Source: Candidatus Marimicrobium litorale
GTDB taxonomy: Bacteria > Pseudomonadota > Gammaproteobacteria > Pseudomonadales > Halieaceae
Reading direction: 5' to 3'
NCBI RefSeq assembly: GCF_026262645.1
Contig: NZ_SHNO01000002.1
Span: 186,001 to 250,000, forward strand
Length of the DNA stretch: 64,000 nt
Positions within the stretch are counted from its first letter, which is position 1. Every line of letters begins with the position of its first letter. Under the pieces are notes generated by a model, which ran no database searches, had not been told where the DNA came from, and saw nothing but the letters and a program-made list of their open reading frames with translations. The translations under genes were made by a program, and so were the position numbers. Positions 28,536 through 38,637 of the stretch are shown piece after piece.

Positions 28536-29432
28536 CTAGCGTTGGGCCAAGGGGCCGTGGCAGTTGAACTGTCGATCCACTGCCAGCCAGGGCATGCCCA
28601 GCTTTTCAAGCCATTTGAGGCCAGAGGCTTCTGTCTTGACCCGGGCGATACTGGCAGCGCTGCAGGCCGTCAGGCAGTTATCGGCGATGACCGCGACACT
28701 GAGGAGGCCGGGAATGGCTATGCCATCTACGGGGCTCAGCACCCGACCAAAATACTCGCCGTTTTGCAGGCTTGTCTGCTCAATGTTGCCGCGAAGTGCA
28801 AACCCCCTGTCATTGACCTTGAGTCGCAGAATACCGGCCCGATTACCTTGAGGTATGCGGACACCAGCCAGCCAGTTGGCGCCATCTGACTGCTTGCCAA
28901 TACAGATAACATCTTCGCCGAGCTCCAGGTAGGCGCTCTTCACGCCCTGAGCGCGCAGTTTGCGTGCGATGGAATCCAGTGCATAGGGGCGTATGCACGC
29001 GTTCATGTCCAGCAACATACCGCGCTGGGACATGTGTGCTCCTGCAGCACTTATCTCTATCTTGTTCCAGCCCACGAGCTTGAGCATGCCTTGCAATTGC
29101 TCCGTGGATGCATGCAGTTTACCGTCGCTGTCATAGCAATCCCGGAGTATGCGCACAGTGGGGTCGAACAAATGGTTGCTCTCATCCCATAGTGCGTCGA
29201 TGTAGCTGAATAAGCTGACGGCCTCCGGATCAAGGGGAACCGTAGAACCGGTGCCGGCGCCCTGATTGATCTGGCTGGTGATGCTCTTTGGATGGTAGGG
29301 GCTGAACTTGCTGTCCAGCCGCGCCAGCTCAGCCTGGCACTGCGAGAGTCGCTCTGCGCCGCGCTCATCGCTATTATCTATGACCAGATGACACATGCGC
29401 CCGAATATGCGCAGCTTTACTTCGCTTATCAC
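28536..29432 (-). CDS. Divergent ApbE-like protein (FAD:protein FMN transferase fold)
   Basis: 298 residues with the overall order of ApbE: N-terminal RLDSKFSPYHPKSITSQIN, FDPTVRIL, the central LDMNACIRPYALDSIARKL (normally LDLGGIAKGYAVD), LELGEDVICIGKQSDGANW, RVLSPVDG (normally H-x-x-DPRTG), and ADNCLTA (normally ADALSTA). Metal-binding Asp and Thr of the last motif survive, but the GGIAKG glycines, the lysine and the His before SPVDG are lost. No signal peptide or lipobox. It may bind flavin without being a normal flavinyl transferase. Last of three minus-strand genes after two sensor kinases. Confidence 0.7.
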   Translation of the reverse strand: MISEVKLRIFGRMCHLVIDNSDERGAERLSQCQAELARLDSKFSPYHPKSITSQINQGAGTGSTVPLDPEAVSLFSYIDALWDESNHLFDPTVRILRDCYDSDGKLHASTEQLQGMLKLVGWNKIEISAAGAHMSQRGMLLDMNACIRPYALDSIARKLRAQGVKSAYLELGEDVICIGKQSDGANWLAGVRIPQGNRAGILRLKVNDRGFALRGNIEQTSLQNGEYFGRVLSPVDGIAIPGLLSVAVIADNCLTACSAASIARVKTEASGLKWLEKLGMPWLAVDRQFNCHGPLAQR

Positions 29433-29577
29433 TACAAAATATCCGCTCTGTAACTGGTGGTATTGCAGCAGAGCGTGTGAGCAGTCACCGCGGCTCTGCC
29501 TTGAGCACCGTTAATTCAGACCGTAATGTAACACCGAGATGGTGAGCTGACCAGATTCCAGACGTGGTCTTGTGCGC

Positions 29578-30753
29578 CTACGTATGGCGGGTGTTGCAGA
29601 ATATGTGCGGGACAATGATGCTGATTTGGGTGCTGGGTTCATTGGCGAAATTGATTTCTCCATGCAATCGCGCGATGAGTCCTTTTACTATCGCAAGGCC
29701 AGAGTTTGCCTTGCAGGCTTTGTGTAAGTCCTGTGGAAAGCCTCTACCGCTGTCCTGCACCGACAGGTGCACAGAGTGGTCTTCTCTGCGTCGATTTTCT
29801 TCAACCTTCATCTGCAAATGAATATAGTTTGCCGGTGAGCTACTGGCGAAGGCATGCAGAAAAGCATTCTCTAGAAGTTCGAAAAGAACAAGACCCAGGG
29901 GTGTGGCAACCTCGGACGGCAGGTGCGCTTGTTCGATGTCGTTAATACTGACAACGGTCTCGGGTCGAACAGGCGTCGTCCGTAACATGTCACTGACGAC
30001 AGCATCGACAAAACCGTGCAGATCGACTTGCGCGCCCTCGGGTTCGTAACGTGTGTATGACCCCAGGCTGGACAGGACGTTTATTCGTTTAAGGCTGCCT
30101 TCTGCCAACTGCTGGCCGGACACGTTTTGCGGTTCGTTGACCTGCGAAGATATGCAGTGCGACATTATCGATAAAGTGACCTCGCTATGCGCCTGAGCAG
30201 ATGCGGCCAGTTCACCCTGTGTCACTATAAATTCATGGAGATCATCGTCTGCTTCGCTTTCGATCTCATAGACCCGGTCGGCCAAATCATCAGATTTTTG
30301 CTGCGACACATAGCTGCTGTAGATACGACCGCATGTCCAGGCTATGACCACCGCTATCAGGCTATACGCAGAGATCGCGGAGCCACCTGGCCAGTGAGCA
30401 GCCCGCTTGTGAACCGGGCTGGATATAGTGTCTGCGTCTGCGCTGCCGCTTGTATCTGATCGCTGCACAGCATTGTTATGATCGATTGTTGTGCGATGCC
30501 GGGTGAGTGGAGCCAGTGATGTATTCTCAGTCTTCCTACTCAGATGATCCAGAGAGTCTTCAGTGAATAATTGAGCATCGTCGAAAGTACTATTTTGATT
30601 GGCAATGAGCGGATCAACCGGCAGAAGAAAACCTGGGTTGAGACGATCTGCGGCACCTGCCCACGCGAGACGCTTATCTTGGTCGACGCTCTCCGCAGGG
30701 GAAAGCGCGAGTAGTAGCAGGCAGGGGACAAGGCAAAGTGTATGTGCTTTCAA
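29578..30753 (-). CDS. Membrane sensor histidine kinase, divergent HisKA_2-like
   Basis: 391 residues: signal peptide (about 1-22), a low-complexity periplasmic stretch of about 100 residues, one membrane segment (about 127-147), a short linker coiled coil, then a kinase core. The ATPase domain has the N-box FELLENAFLHAF (E292, N296), G1 DSGRGFP (334-340) and SGLAIVKGLIARLHGE, as in HisKA_2/LytS-type kinases. The phospho-acceptor box normally HHRVKNNLQ is not recognisable; only His189 or His199 (QAHSEVTLSIMSHC) lies near the right place. It may be a regulatory pseudokinase. Transcribed 134 bases after the hybrid kinase; the apbE-like gene follows after 145 bases. Confidence 0.75.
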   Translation of the reverse strand: MKAHTLCLVPCLLLLALSPAESVDQDKRLAWAGAADRLNPGFLLPVDPLIANQNSTFDDAQLFTEDSLDHLSRKTENTSLAPLTRHRTTIDHNNAVQRSDTSGSADADTISSPVHKRAAHWPGGSAISAYSLIAVVIAWTCGRIYSSYVSQQKSDDLADRVYEIESEADDDLHEFIVTQGELAASAQAHSEVTLSIMSHCISSQVNEPQNVSGQQLAEGSLKRINVLSSLGSYTRYEPEGAQVDLHGFVDAVVSDMLRTTPVRPETVVSINDIEQAHLPSEVATPLGLVLFELLENAFLHAFASSSPANYIHLQMKVEENRRREDHSVHLSVQDSGRGFPQDLHKACKANSGLAIVKGLIARLHGEINFANEPSTQISIIVPHIFCNTRHT

Positions 30754-30886
30754 TGCCGCCTCCGAGACTACGTCTATAGTGAGTCTAGCAGGTTTGTCTT
30801 GATGTGCCGTTTACAAGAGAATGATGGTGCGCGGGTGGCTGTCGATTGAACGTTGAATAAATGAATCCATTTTTCCTATGTATTTT

Positions 30887-33800
30887 TCAGGAATCATGTG
30901 TGTCTGACAACGCCATATCCAGCTCTTTCAAAAATTCAAAGTAAGCTTTTGTAAGTGTGGGTATGGCCTTCTCAAGGTCATGCGTATGGACATGGCCACT
31001 GCTATATTCTTTTTCAATTTTGGCACTGATACCGGCTACATGCCTTGCGCCGATATTGACGCTCATTGATTTGATGGCGTGGGCGGTGGTTGATATGGCG
31101 CGAGCGTCGCGCGAAGAAACGAGGCTCTTGATGTCGTGGAGCTTCTCCTCCATTTGTTTGATATAGCCCTCTTTCAGTGAGGGCAAAATTGTTTTCCCCG
31201 TGTGTTTCTCAACTTCTCGAATGCTGTTGATCGCCGAGTAATCAATGGCACCCTTTTCAGGTTGCACAGGCTTCTTCGCTGAGACGCTAGTGTTAGCTTG
31301 AGATTGAGTCCGTTTTTCTGTATTTGCTTTAAGGTGAACTTCCAATAAGCGCTTGTCTATCGCGTGTTGTATATCGGATATAGAAAAAGGTTTTGTGAGG
31401 TAATCATTCATTCCGGCCTCAAAGCATCTGTCCCGGTCTCTTCTATCGGACCCGGCGGTTAAGGCGACGATGGGAATGGGTGTCATCTGCTGTTCTTTTT
31501 CCAGCTGGCGTATTCTTCGGGAGGCTTCATAGCCGTCCATGATGGGCATTTGGCAGTCCATAAAGATCAGTGCGTAGTTGCCGTCCAGGAACTTGGCGAC
31601 GGCGGTTTGGCCATTATCTGCGATGTCTACTTCATGCCCCAGGAGGGTGAGCATTTCTACGATAATGTCCTGATTAGTGGACACATCCTCAGCGACAAGA
31701 ACCGTCTGTCGCTTGACCTTTTGTGTTTCTGGAACATGCCGACCTCGCGGCTTCTGGGTTGCGTCGATCTGCAGCCTGCTCGACAATAAGTCCACCATAG
31801 CGCTTGAGGTCAAGGGCTTGGTAATTACCGCCCAATCTGAAAAAACGGCGGGTAGCTGCTCTATTGTGAGAGGGGCAAGAACAATTTTAAGCCTCGCTTC
31901 AACGCCCTCAAATTGTGTCAGGTTTTGATTATAAGATCGGGTTCCCTCGTAATCGACTATGGCAAGAGTGCGAATGTCATCCAGCGGCGACTGCAGTTCT
32001 TCGTCGAGTAGCGGTGAGCAGTTTATTCCAAGTCTCGACATATGACTGGCTACCATTTGATAGGTTGCCGTATTGGCGGTCAGGATTCTGCCCGTATAAT
32101 CGTTGAACAGTGTGTTCGAAGTATTGTCTGTGTGCTTGATCTCCATCGGTATTGAAACGGTAATCTTCGTACCTTCACCGGGCGCAGACTGAATGGCAAT
32201 ATCGCCGCCCATTACTTCGATGTAGTGCCTTGATATGGTGAGCCCGAGGCCGGTGCCGCCATACTCTCGAGTCGTGCTTGTGTCAGCCTGGGTGAAGGGC
32301 TCGAAAACACGTTTTTGCGTCTCTTCATCCATGCCGATGCCATTGTCTTCGACGACGATGTGCACCAGCGCTTTGTCAGGGCTCGATTTGCTCACTTTCG
32401 GATTGACGCGAATATTAATATTGCCTGTTGCGGTGAATTTTATGGCGTTGCTGACTAGATTCATGACGACCTGGCGAATCTTGACCGGATCGCCAACCAG
32501 TAGTTCTGGTGTGAGCGGATGGCAAATATTGTTGAGCGATACGCCTTTCTTACTGGCGGGTTCGCCCTGCAGGTAACAGATGTCGTCCATCAGTTCGGTC
32601 AGGTTAAACTCGACTTGCTCCAGTTCAATCTTTGCAGCCTCCACTTTGGAGAAGTCGAGTATCTCGTTTATCAAGCCCAGCAGAGATTCGCCGCTCTTGT
32701 GTGCCGCATTGGCAAACTGATTCTGCTGGTCGCTAAGATCGGTGTGAAGTAGTAGCTCTGTCATGCCGATAATGCCATGCATCGGTGTTCTGATTTCGTG
32801 GCTCATCGTGGCGAGAAACTCTGACTTTGCTTGTGTGGCTTCCTCGGCGATTTTTCGCGCCTCCTGCAAGTCTCGTGTTCGTTCTTCTACTCGCAACTCC
32901 AGCTGTCGCTGCCTTTCTTGAGAAATCTTTGCCTGTCGCGCTTGACCATAGAAATAAAATGCAATCGCGGTGGCGGCTAATACGATGTAAACCGCATAAG
33001 CGATCGGGCTCAGCCAGGGCGGAGGCGCAACGCGCACAGGAATCGTCAGCCCATTCCAGTTCCAGGTTCCGTCAGGGGTGGCGGCTGCTAGCTTTAATGT
33101 ATAAGCACCGGCGGGCAGCGTGGTAAAAGAGGCGACTCTGGCATCAGGCGATATAACCCAGTCAGGGTTAATCCCTTCAAGCTGGTAGGCGTAGTTGATC
33201 AGCTCCGGGTTAGAGTAGTCGGCAGCGAAGAACTCTACGGATAGCATCCGGTCTGTATAATCCAGCTCAATGGCGTCCAGATCAGCATACGGCGTGTCGT
33301 ACTCTATGCGCTCATTCATAACCTTAATTTGGGAAATTGCGACTTGAGGTGGCTGTCTATCGGTCGTCAACAGGTCAGGGTTGATGGCATTGAAGCCTTT
33401 TATTCCACCAAAATAAATAACGCCGTCTCTAGATTTGAATGAGGCGCCAAGATTGAATTCGGTGGATTGGAGCCCATCACTGGTGCCGTACTGATAGGAT
33501 GTTAACGTCACCGGATCTAACCCGGTGATTCCTTTACTGTGAGACAGCCAGAGTCGTCCGCTTTCATCTCCGTGTATGCCATAAATATTTGAGCTGGGTA
33601 AAGTGACTTTTTTGGAGTAATTGATGAAGTTTTCTCGCGACTGTGCGCGATCCTGTGCCGGCCACTGATTCAATCCGCCGCCTAACGTCCCTAGCCACAA
33701 GTTGCCTTTGGAATCTTCGTGGAAGCTCCAGACGATATTGCTTGAAATACTTTTGGGATTATTCCTGTCAGTGTAAAAGCGTTCGAAAGATCTGGACTCA

Positions 33801-35428
33801 CGATGGTACTTGTTGAGTCCATTTTCAGTGCCTATCCACACATCGCCCGCAGAATCCTCGAAAATTGCCAGCACCAGGTTGCTGCTGATGCTGCTCGGGT
33901 CGTCGATCTCGTGTGTGAGGGTATCAAACGTGCCTGATTCGTCGTTGTAAATACTGAGCCCGCCACCGTATGTCCCAACCAGCAGATCGCCATTTGAAAG
34001 CCGCAGTATGGAGGTGATTCCATTTGCCCCAATGCTGGCGCTATCAATGGGGCTATGACGGTAAGTCTGTGTCTCGTTGGTTTGCAGATCGATCCTGTTT
34101 AGGCCGCCGTCATAGGTTCCAGCCCATAAAGTATCCCCGTCACTGTATAAACTCATCACAATCGCACTGGATAAGTAGGGCTGTGTCGACTCATTGATCC
34201 ATCTGAACTCGGTACTGTCGGTAGGCAGTTTATTCAGACCGTCGTCTGTTCCCACCCACAGGGTGCCGTCGGGTGTTTCAGTAAACGCATTGACTGAATT
34301 ATTGGATAGATTATTGCGCTCACGATCAAACAACTGAAACTGGGTTCTCATGCCGGAGGCGAGTCCCGATCGTGTCCCGACCCAATACTTGCCTTCACGG
34401 GTTTGATAGATGCTAATGATAGAATCATCCGGCAGGTCGGTGTTGTGTGTTCCAAATCGAACGAAATCCTCCGTGTCGGCAGCGAAAAGGTTCAGGCCTT
34501 CCGCGGTGGCTATCCATATATCTCCGCTGCTGTCTTCGAAAATATCAGAGGTTTGATTTGATGATAGCGACCGGGTGTCTTCGCCGGAGTGAACGAAATT
34601 TCGGATTTGTCGGCTAATTGGGTTGATACGCATAACCCCCGACTTCTCAGAAGCGACCCATATATGCCCCGTGGAATCCGTAATTATTCGATAAAGCCTG
34701 CCAGAGGTGAGACGGTTTTCATCAAGCGGGATTTGTCCATAGGGCGCGATCTGATTTGTGATCGGGTCAATGCGAAGTACGCCAGTCGCTTCGCTCGCTA
34801 CCCATATCGCTCCGTCCTCTGATTGAGTGAAGCCACTGACCTCACCCATGAACGGTATGTCAGAGTTGCCAGAGACAAAGTGGTGAAACGACAGCGTTGT
34901 GGGATCGAATTTGCTGAAACCATTGGTGTATCCCAGCCAGAGAAATCCTTCACGATCGCTGTAGATCGCATGGATATCATTGGAGTAGGGCGTATTGTGG
35001 TCGTTCGGATCGGAATAAAAAGCTGTGAAGTCGTTAGATGTTGAGTCGTAAAAAGCGAGGCCACCACCAAGGGTGGATAGCCAGATCTTGCCCGCGCTAC
35101 TCTCGGTAATCTGAGTGACGAGATTGGTGGGAAGAGAGTTCGGCGCACTGGGGGAGTAGCGATAATTTTCGAGCTCGTGGCCAGTGTATTTATTGATGCC
35201 CTCTTGCGAAACGAACCAGACCGCGCCCCTGGAGTCTTGAAATGACTGGCTGATGGACTGTTGAGTCAACTTTTCAGAGATTGGATCGCGATGAAGGTCG
35301 AGATTGACGACGGAAGGTTCGACACTGTGTCCAAGTGGTGACTGGGTGGCCAAAAGTACGCACGCAAAGACCCCGGCCCAGGATGGTCCGCGCCGCGAGT
35401 TTCCCCCTTTTTTCTTTATTGCCAACAC
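30887..35428 (-). CDS. Hybrid two-component kinase with periplasmic propeller sensor
   Basis: 1513 residues. Signal peptide (1-36); a long periplasmic beta-propeller of two-component regulator repeats of the form IWIGT-x-GGL-N (about 45-690); Y_Y_Y domain (about 715-795, [25 protein letters not shown]); membrane helix about 808-829; coiled-coil linker; HisKA with [10 protein letters not shown] (His877); HATPase ([27 protein letters not shown]); a pseudo-receiver lacking the acidic pair; a true receiver with Asp1291 ([11 protein letters not shown]); and an Hpt domain with His1450 ([10 protein letters not shown]). There is no DNA-binding output, so a separate regulator must receive the phosphate. 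GTG 35428 has AGGTGAT at 7 bases. In other bacteria this architecture senses carbohydrates or surface signals. Confidence 0.92.
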   Translation of the reverse strand: MLAIKKKGGNSRRGPSWAGVFACVLLATQSPLGHSVEPSVVNLDLHRDPISEKLTQQSISQSFQDSRGAVWFVSQEGINKYTGHELENYRYSPSAPNSLPTNLVTQITESSAGKIWLSTLGGGLAFYDSTSNDFTAFYSDPNDHNTPYSNDIHAIYSDREGFLWLGYTNGFSKFDPTTLSFHHFVSGNSDIPFMGEVSGFTQSEDGAIWVASEATGVLRIDPITNQIAPYGQIPLDENRLTSGRLYRIITDSTGHIWVASEKSGVMRINPISRQIRNFVHSGEDTRSLSSNQTSDIFEDSSGDIWIATAEGLNLFAADTEDFVRFGTHNTDLPDDSIISIYQTREGKYWVGTRSGLASGMRTQFQLFDRERNNLSNNSVNAFTETPDGTLWVGTDDGLNKLPTDSTEFRWINESTQPYLSSAIVMSLYSDGDTLWAGTYDGGLNRIDLQTNETQTYRHSPIDSASIGANGITSILRLSNGDLLVGTYGGGLSIYNDESGTFDTLTHEIDDPSSISSNLVLAIFEDSAGDVWIGTENGLNKYHRESRSFERFYTDRNNPKSISSNIVWSFHEDSKGNLWLGTLGGGLNQWPAQDRAQSRENFINYSKKVTLPSSNIYGIHGDESGRLWLSHSKGITGLDPVTLTSYQYGTSDGLQSTEFNLGASFKSRDGVIYFGGIKGFNAINPDLLTTDRQPPQVAISQIKVMNERIEYDTPYADLDAIELDYTDRMLSVEFFAADYSNPELINYAYQLEGINPDWVISPDARVASFTTLPAGAYTLKLAAATPDGTWNWNGLTIPVRVAPPPWLSPIAYAVYIVLAATAIAFYFYGQARQAKISQERQRQLELRVEERTRDLQEARKIAEEATQAKSEFLATMSHEIRTPMHGIIGMTELLLHTDLSDQQNQFANAAHKSGESLLGLINEILDFSKVEAAKIELEQVEFNLTELMDDICYLQGEPASKKGVSLNNICHPLTPELLVGDPVKIRQVVMNLVSNAIKFTATGNINIRVNPKVSKSSPDKALVHIVVEDNGIGMDEETQKRVFEPFTQADTSTTREYGGTGLGLTISRHYIEVMGGDIAIQSAPGEGTKITVSIPMEIKHTDNTSNTLFNDYTGRILTANTATYQMVASHMSRLGINCSPLLDEELQSPLDDIRTLAIVDYEGTRSYNQNLTQFEGVEARLKIVLAPLTIEQLPAVFSDWAVITKPLTSSAMVDLLSSRLQIDATQKPRGRHVPETQKVKRQTVLVAEDVSTNQDIIVEMLTLLGHEVDIADNGQTAVAKFLDGNYALIFMDCQMPIMDGYEASRRIRQLEKEQQMTPIPIVALTAGSDRRDRDRCFEAGMNDYLTKPFSISDIQHAIDKRLLEVHLKANTEKRTQSQANTSVSAKKPVQPEKGAIDYSAINSIREVEKHTGKTILPSLKEGYIKQMEEKLHDIKSLVSSRDARAISTTAHAIKSMSVNIGARHVAGISAKIEKEYSSGHVHTHDLEKAIPTLTKAYFEFLKELDMALSDTHDS

Positions 35429-35682
35429 GCCAGTATCACCTGTCAGGCGACTCCAAAATCTGTTTATAATTCAAACACTAAACTCTACCGTGAAGATTTG
35501 AAGAAAGTGAAGCAAAATGATGCGGTAAAGTGAGATAATTGACATAATTTCTAACGGTTAAGACCTGCAGAGCACGTGAGATTCGACGCTTGCGCGGTTA
35601 AATTGCTCAAACGTTAGCCCGGTAGGCCGGAAATCATGCAACATTGGGACGGATTGGGACGTCCCGGCATTTGGAAACCTCG
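35429..35682. other. Divergent promoter region, hybrid kinase / glycosyltransferases
   Basis: 254 bases of AT-rich leader between divergently transcribed genes. No recognisable operator, RNA or terminator; short poly-T/A tracts near 35463-35560 are compatible with promoters in both directions. Confidence 0.3.
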
Positions 35683-36609
35683 ATGAAGCTATCTGTGATC
35701 CTTGTCGCCTATGACATGGCACGAGAAATTCCCCGCACCCTCGAAAGCCTGTCGAGGTCGTATCAGGAGCGGGCTGAAAGCCTCGAGTATGAGGTATTGT
35801 TACTGGATAACGGCTCTCCGGTACCCCTGGACGAGGCGACTTGGTCCGGCCTCGATGTTCCGGTCAAGCTCATTCGAATCGACGACGCATCAACGTCACC
35901 GGCCAGTGCGATCAATCGGGGATTGCAACTTGCCCGCGGTGAGTTGGTCTGTCTCATGATTGATGGCGCGCACATGCTCACCCCAGGTGTATTTCGTATG
36001 GCGCTATCTGCCTACCAGGCATTCGATGATGCTGTGGTCGCAATCCGCTACTTTTATCTCGGTGTCGGCGAACAGACAGAATCTGTTCTGGACGGCTATA
36101 ACCAGGAGGTTGAAGATGGTTTGCTTGGGCGCATCGACTGGCCGTCAGATGGTTACCGACTGTTCGAGATTGGTACACCGCTGCGCTCGGGGGCCAAACG
36201 AATGACCTGGTTCAACCGATTGGCGGAAGCAAACTGCCTTATTATGAAGCGGTCTTTTTTTCAGCTTCAGGGCGGGGCGGACGAACGGTTTGATTTCCCG
36301 GGTGGTGGTTTCTTAAATCTGGATATATTCAAGCGCGCGGTGGAGGCACCTGAAATAACGCCGGTGCAGATTATCGGCGAGGGTAGCTTTCATCAGTTGC
36401 ATGGTGGAACCACAACCAATCCGGTCAGCCAGGAAGAGCGCCGGGAAAAACTCGATCAGTACCGGGAACAGTACCGGGAGATACGAGGTCACACGGATGT
36501 TATGTCCAAGGCCTCTTTTACTTACATGGGGCATATGCCCACCAATCCGTCAAATATTTCGGCGGTTGAAAAAAGAAGAGCTCGATTGGCGGGAAAGCCG
36601 ATTGAATAG
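35683..36609 (+). CDS. Family 2 glycosyltransferase (first of a tandem pair)
   Basis: 308 residues with a GT-A fold: MKLSVILVAYDMAREIPRTL start, nucleotide-binding EYEVLLLDNGSP, the metal-binding-loop region CLMIDGAHMLTPG (a DG-H in place of DXD), and the acceptor-side motif GGADERFDFPGGGFLNLD. The C-terminal SFHQLHGGTTTN is shared with its neighbour. No membrane helix, so cytosolic or peripheral. ATG 35683 aligns with the paralogue; the frame also opens at 35644. The second copy begins 40 bases downstream, so the two form an operon. They may glycosylate an extracellular polysaccharide or a protein; no polysaccharide locus is adjacent. Confidence 0.85.
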   Translation: MKLSVILVAYDMAREIPRTLESLSRSYQERAESLEYEVLLLDNGSPVPLDEATWSGLDVPVKLIRIDDASTSPASAINRGLQLARGELVCLMIDGAHMLTPGVFRMALSAYQAFDDAVVAIRYFYLGVGEQTESVLDGYNQEVEDGLLGRIDWPSDGYRLFEIGTPLRSGAKRMTWFNRLAEANCLIMKRSFFQLQGGADERFDFPGGGFLNLDIFKRAVEAPEITPVQIIGEGSFHQLHGGTTTNPVSQEERREKLDQYREQYREIRGHTDVMSKASFTYMGHMPTNPSNISAVEKRRARLAGKPIE

Positions 36610-36649
36610 TGGCTCTTTCCTTTAACCCCGGTGCCTGGTGAGTAACTGT

Positions 36650-37543
36650 ATGAAATTATCCGTCATCCTTGTGTCCTATGACATGGCGCGTGAAATTCCA
36701 AGAACCCTACAGGGGCTTGCGCGCGATTATCAGCAGGGCGCACAGGACCTCGAGTATGAGGTGATCCTCGTAGACAATGGTTCTCCCGAGCCGCTGGATC
36801 CGCAAAGCTGGGCTCACCTCGATGTGCCTGTTCGGCTGCTGGGTATCCGCGATGCACACCCGTCACCTGCACAGGCCATCAACATCGCGCTGAAAGAAGC
36901 GACCGGGGACATTATCTGCCTCATGATTGATGGGGCACATATCCTGACGCCGGGTGTCTTTCGCATGGCCTTTGCCTGCTTTAATGCCTACGAGAACCCG
37001 GTCGTGGCTACCCGCTATTTCTGGCTGGGACCTGGTGCGCAGAATGAAACAATAAACACCGGGTATGATAAAGCCGCAGAAGATGCACTGTTGCAGAGCG
37101 TTGACTGGCCGACGGATGGCTACCGCTTGTTCGAAATTGGTTCGCCTTTGCGCTCGGGTCCCGAAAATATTAATTGGCTAAACCGCATGTTTGAATCGAA
37201 CTGTCTGTTTATGAAGCGATCGCTTTTTGTGGCGCAGGGTGGGGCAGACGAACGCTTTGATTTTCCGGGCGGGGGCTTTATCAACCTCGACATATTTAAC
37301 CGCGCGGTAGATGCGCCGGACGTGTCTGCGGCGCAGTTAATCGGCGAAGGGTGCTTTCACCAGTTGCACGGCGGCACCACTACCAACGTCAGTACGGAGA
37401 AACGTGATGAGAGCCTGGCAAAATACCGAAAGCAGTATGAAGAAATTCGCGGCCACGGTGACGTGATAACCAAGAAAACCTTCCTGTACATGGGCCACCT
37501 GCCCAATGACGCGTCCAAAATTCATCGCAAGGCGCGTCAGTAA
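36650..37543 (+). CDS. Family 2 glycosyltransferase (second of a tandem pair)
   Basis: 297 residues, an obvious paralogue of the preceding gene: same start MKLSVILVSYDMAREIPRTL, DNGSP, CLMIDGAHILTPG, DWPTDGYRLFEIGSPLRSG, GGADERFDFPGGGFINLD and FHQLHGGTTTN. The differences spread evenly through the sequence, so this is an old duplication rather than a recent one. ATG 36650 has GGTGAG at 7 bases; a GTG at 36638 lies upstream in frame. Which sugar each transfers cannot be told; a pair of related enzymes adding successive or alternative residues is the simplest idea. Convergent with the atl gene (6-base gap). Confidence 0.85.
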   Translation: MKLSVILVSYDMAREIPRTLQGLARDYQQGAQDLEYEVILVDNGSPEPLDPQSWAHLDVPVRLLGIRDAHPSPAQAINIALKEATGDIICLMIDGAHILTPGVFRMAFACFNAYENPVVATRYFWLGPGAQNETINTGYDKAAEDALLQSVDWPTDGYRLFEIGSPLRSGPENINWLNRMFESNCLFMKRSLFVAQGGADERFDFPGGGFINLDIFNRAVDAPDVSAAQLIGEGCFHQLHGGTTTNVSTEKRDESLAKYRKQYEEIRGHGDVITKKTFLYMGHLPNDASKIHRKARQ

Positions 37544-37549
37544 CCAGCG

Positions 37550-37864
37550 CTACCAACCAAAATGCTCAAGATCGACCCGGCCTTTAGTGTTGAACAACAC
37601 CCCTTCGGCCTCCAGTTGGTCACGTTGTATTTGATGTGATCCGGATGCCGTGGGTAATGCAATGGAGCCCTTGCTATTGAGAACCCGGTGCCAGGGTATC
37701 TTCGAATCTGCGGGCAGTGCTCGCAGGGCGCTTCCCACCCGACGGGCCGCCCCGGCTAACCCCGCCTTTTCGGCGACATGCCCATAGGTCGAGACCCGGC
37801 CCTTGGGAATCAATGCGACCACCTGCCATATACGGTGATTTATATCCGGCTCGTAATTCGTCAT
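37550..37864 (-). CDS. Alkyltransferase-like protein (ATL, inactive MGMT homologue)
   Basis: 104 residues matching only the C-terminal DNA-binding domain of O6-methylguanine-DNA methyltransferase. The active-site PCHR is PWHRV here (Trp58 for Cys), the hallmark of ATL proteins such as E. coli YbaZ/Atl. The helix-turn-helix region GRVSTYGHVAEKAGL and the GAARRVGSALR arginine-finger segment are intact. ATLs bind O6-alkylguanine and flag it for nucleotide excision repair rather than repairing it. Single gene, divergent from fxsA. Confidence 0.93.
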   Translation of the reverse strand: MTNYEPDINHRIWQVVALIPKGRVSTYGHVAEKAGLAGAARRVGSALRALPADSKIPWHRVLNSKGSIALPTASGSHQIQRDQLEAEGVLFNTKGRVDLEHFGW

Positions 37865-37997
37865 AATTCTGTCTCTTGCACCGCGAGAGGCTCAGCCGCT
37901 CAGCAGGTGCCTATTGTAACGGGGTCGATACTATTGCGCAGGGCTTGAAACACGCTCCGTTGACCCCACCTCTACAGGTGTGAGGAGATAACTCTCG

Positions 37998-38423
37998 ATG
38001 CGAATTTTCTTGTTAATGTTGCCCTGGCTAGAGTTGTTTACGCTTATTCAGCTGGGTATCCATACGAGCGCGCTGACTGCCATGCTCTACGTGCTGGTTA
38101 CGCTGATACTCGGCATAATGATTCTGCAGCGCCAGGGAAGAGGGATGTTTGAGCGGCTGCGTCAGGCGCAGGAGGGTCGCGTGATTGGCCCCGAGTTGTT
38201 CCTCGACGATATGGCCATGGGGTTTGCAGGCCTGCTGCTGTTGATTCCGGGCATGATCAGCGATTTCGTCGCCCTGATCGTCGTGATTGGCCCGCTCAGG
38301 CGCAGGGTCGTAGCGGCACTCTGGGGATCCTCGGAAGTTGCTGCCAGAACAGACCAGACGCCCCGCAACCCCGAGATTATCGAGGGCGACTTTCGCCGTC
38401 TGGATGACGATCAGAGCCAATAA
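37998..38423 (+). CDS. fxsA: FxsA family membrane protein
   Basis: 141 residues: two N-terminal helices (LLMLPWLELFTLIQLGI and TAMLYVLVTLILGIMIL), a cytosolic loop, a third/fourth helix (GFAGLLLLIPGMISDFVALIVVIGPL) and a polar tail. This is the FxsA family; in E. coli fxsA suppresses F-plasmid exclusion of phage T7 and is also upstream of groES, as here. GAGGAGATAA precedes the ATG. Physiological role unknown. Confidence 0.9.
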   Translation: MRIFLLMLPWLELFTLIQLGIHTSALTAMLYVLVTLILGIMILQRQGRGMFERLRQAQEGRVIGPELFLDDMAMGFAGLLLLIPGMISDFVALIVVIGPLRRRVVAALWGSSEVAARTDQTPRNPEIIEGDFRRLDDDQSQ

Positions 38424-38486
38424 GTACATAAAAATCAATTAGTTATTGCATTTTTTCGCCGATCTGGCGTGTGCACTGTAAACCAC

Positions 38487-38514
38487 TTGACTCCAAGGCA
38501 TTCCTGACTAGAAT
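38487..38514 (+). promoter_or_regulatory. Sigma-70 promoter of groESL
   Basis: TTGACT (38487-38492), 16-base spacer, TAGAAT (38509-38514). The start point would fall inside the CIRCE operator, so HrcA binding should block it directly. Confidence 0.7.
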
Positions 38515-38540
38515 TAGCACTCTTTTGAAAAGAGTGCTAA
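38514..38540 (+). promoter_or_regulatory. CIRCE operator (HrcA binding site)
   Basis: A perfect consensus CIRCE: TTAGCACTC, nine bases, GAGTGCTAA. HrcA, encoded at 12331-13380, binds this repeat. It overlaps the last base of the sigma-70 -10 box. Confidence 0.97.
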
Positions 38541-38547
38541 TCGCGCT

Positions 38548-38576
38548 CTTGAAAATCTACGTCATCGGCCCAATGT
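38548..38576 (+). promoter_or_regulatory. Sigma-32-type promoter of groESL
   Basis: CTTGAAA (38548-38554), 14-base spacer, CCCAATGT (38569-38576) against consensus CTTGAAA / CCCCATNT. It lies just downstream of CIRCE, so it may escape HrcA and give a separate heat-shock response. Confidence 0.65.
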
Positions 38577-38637
38577 ATCTGGTGGCTCCAGATGCGGGGC
38601 TTCAACACACACCTTTACTTTTTGGAGAGTTACACAA

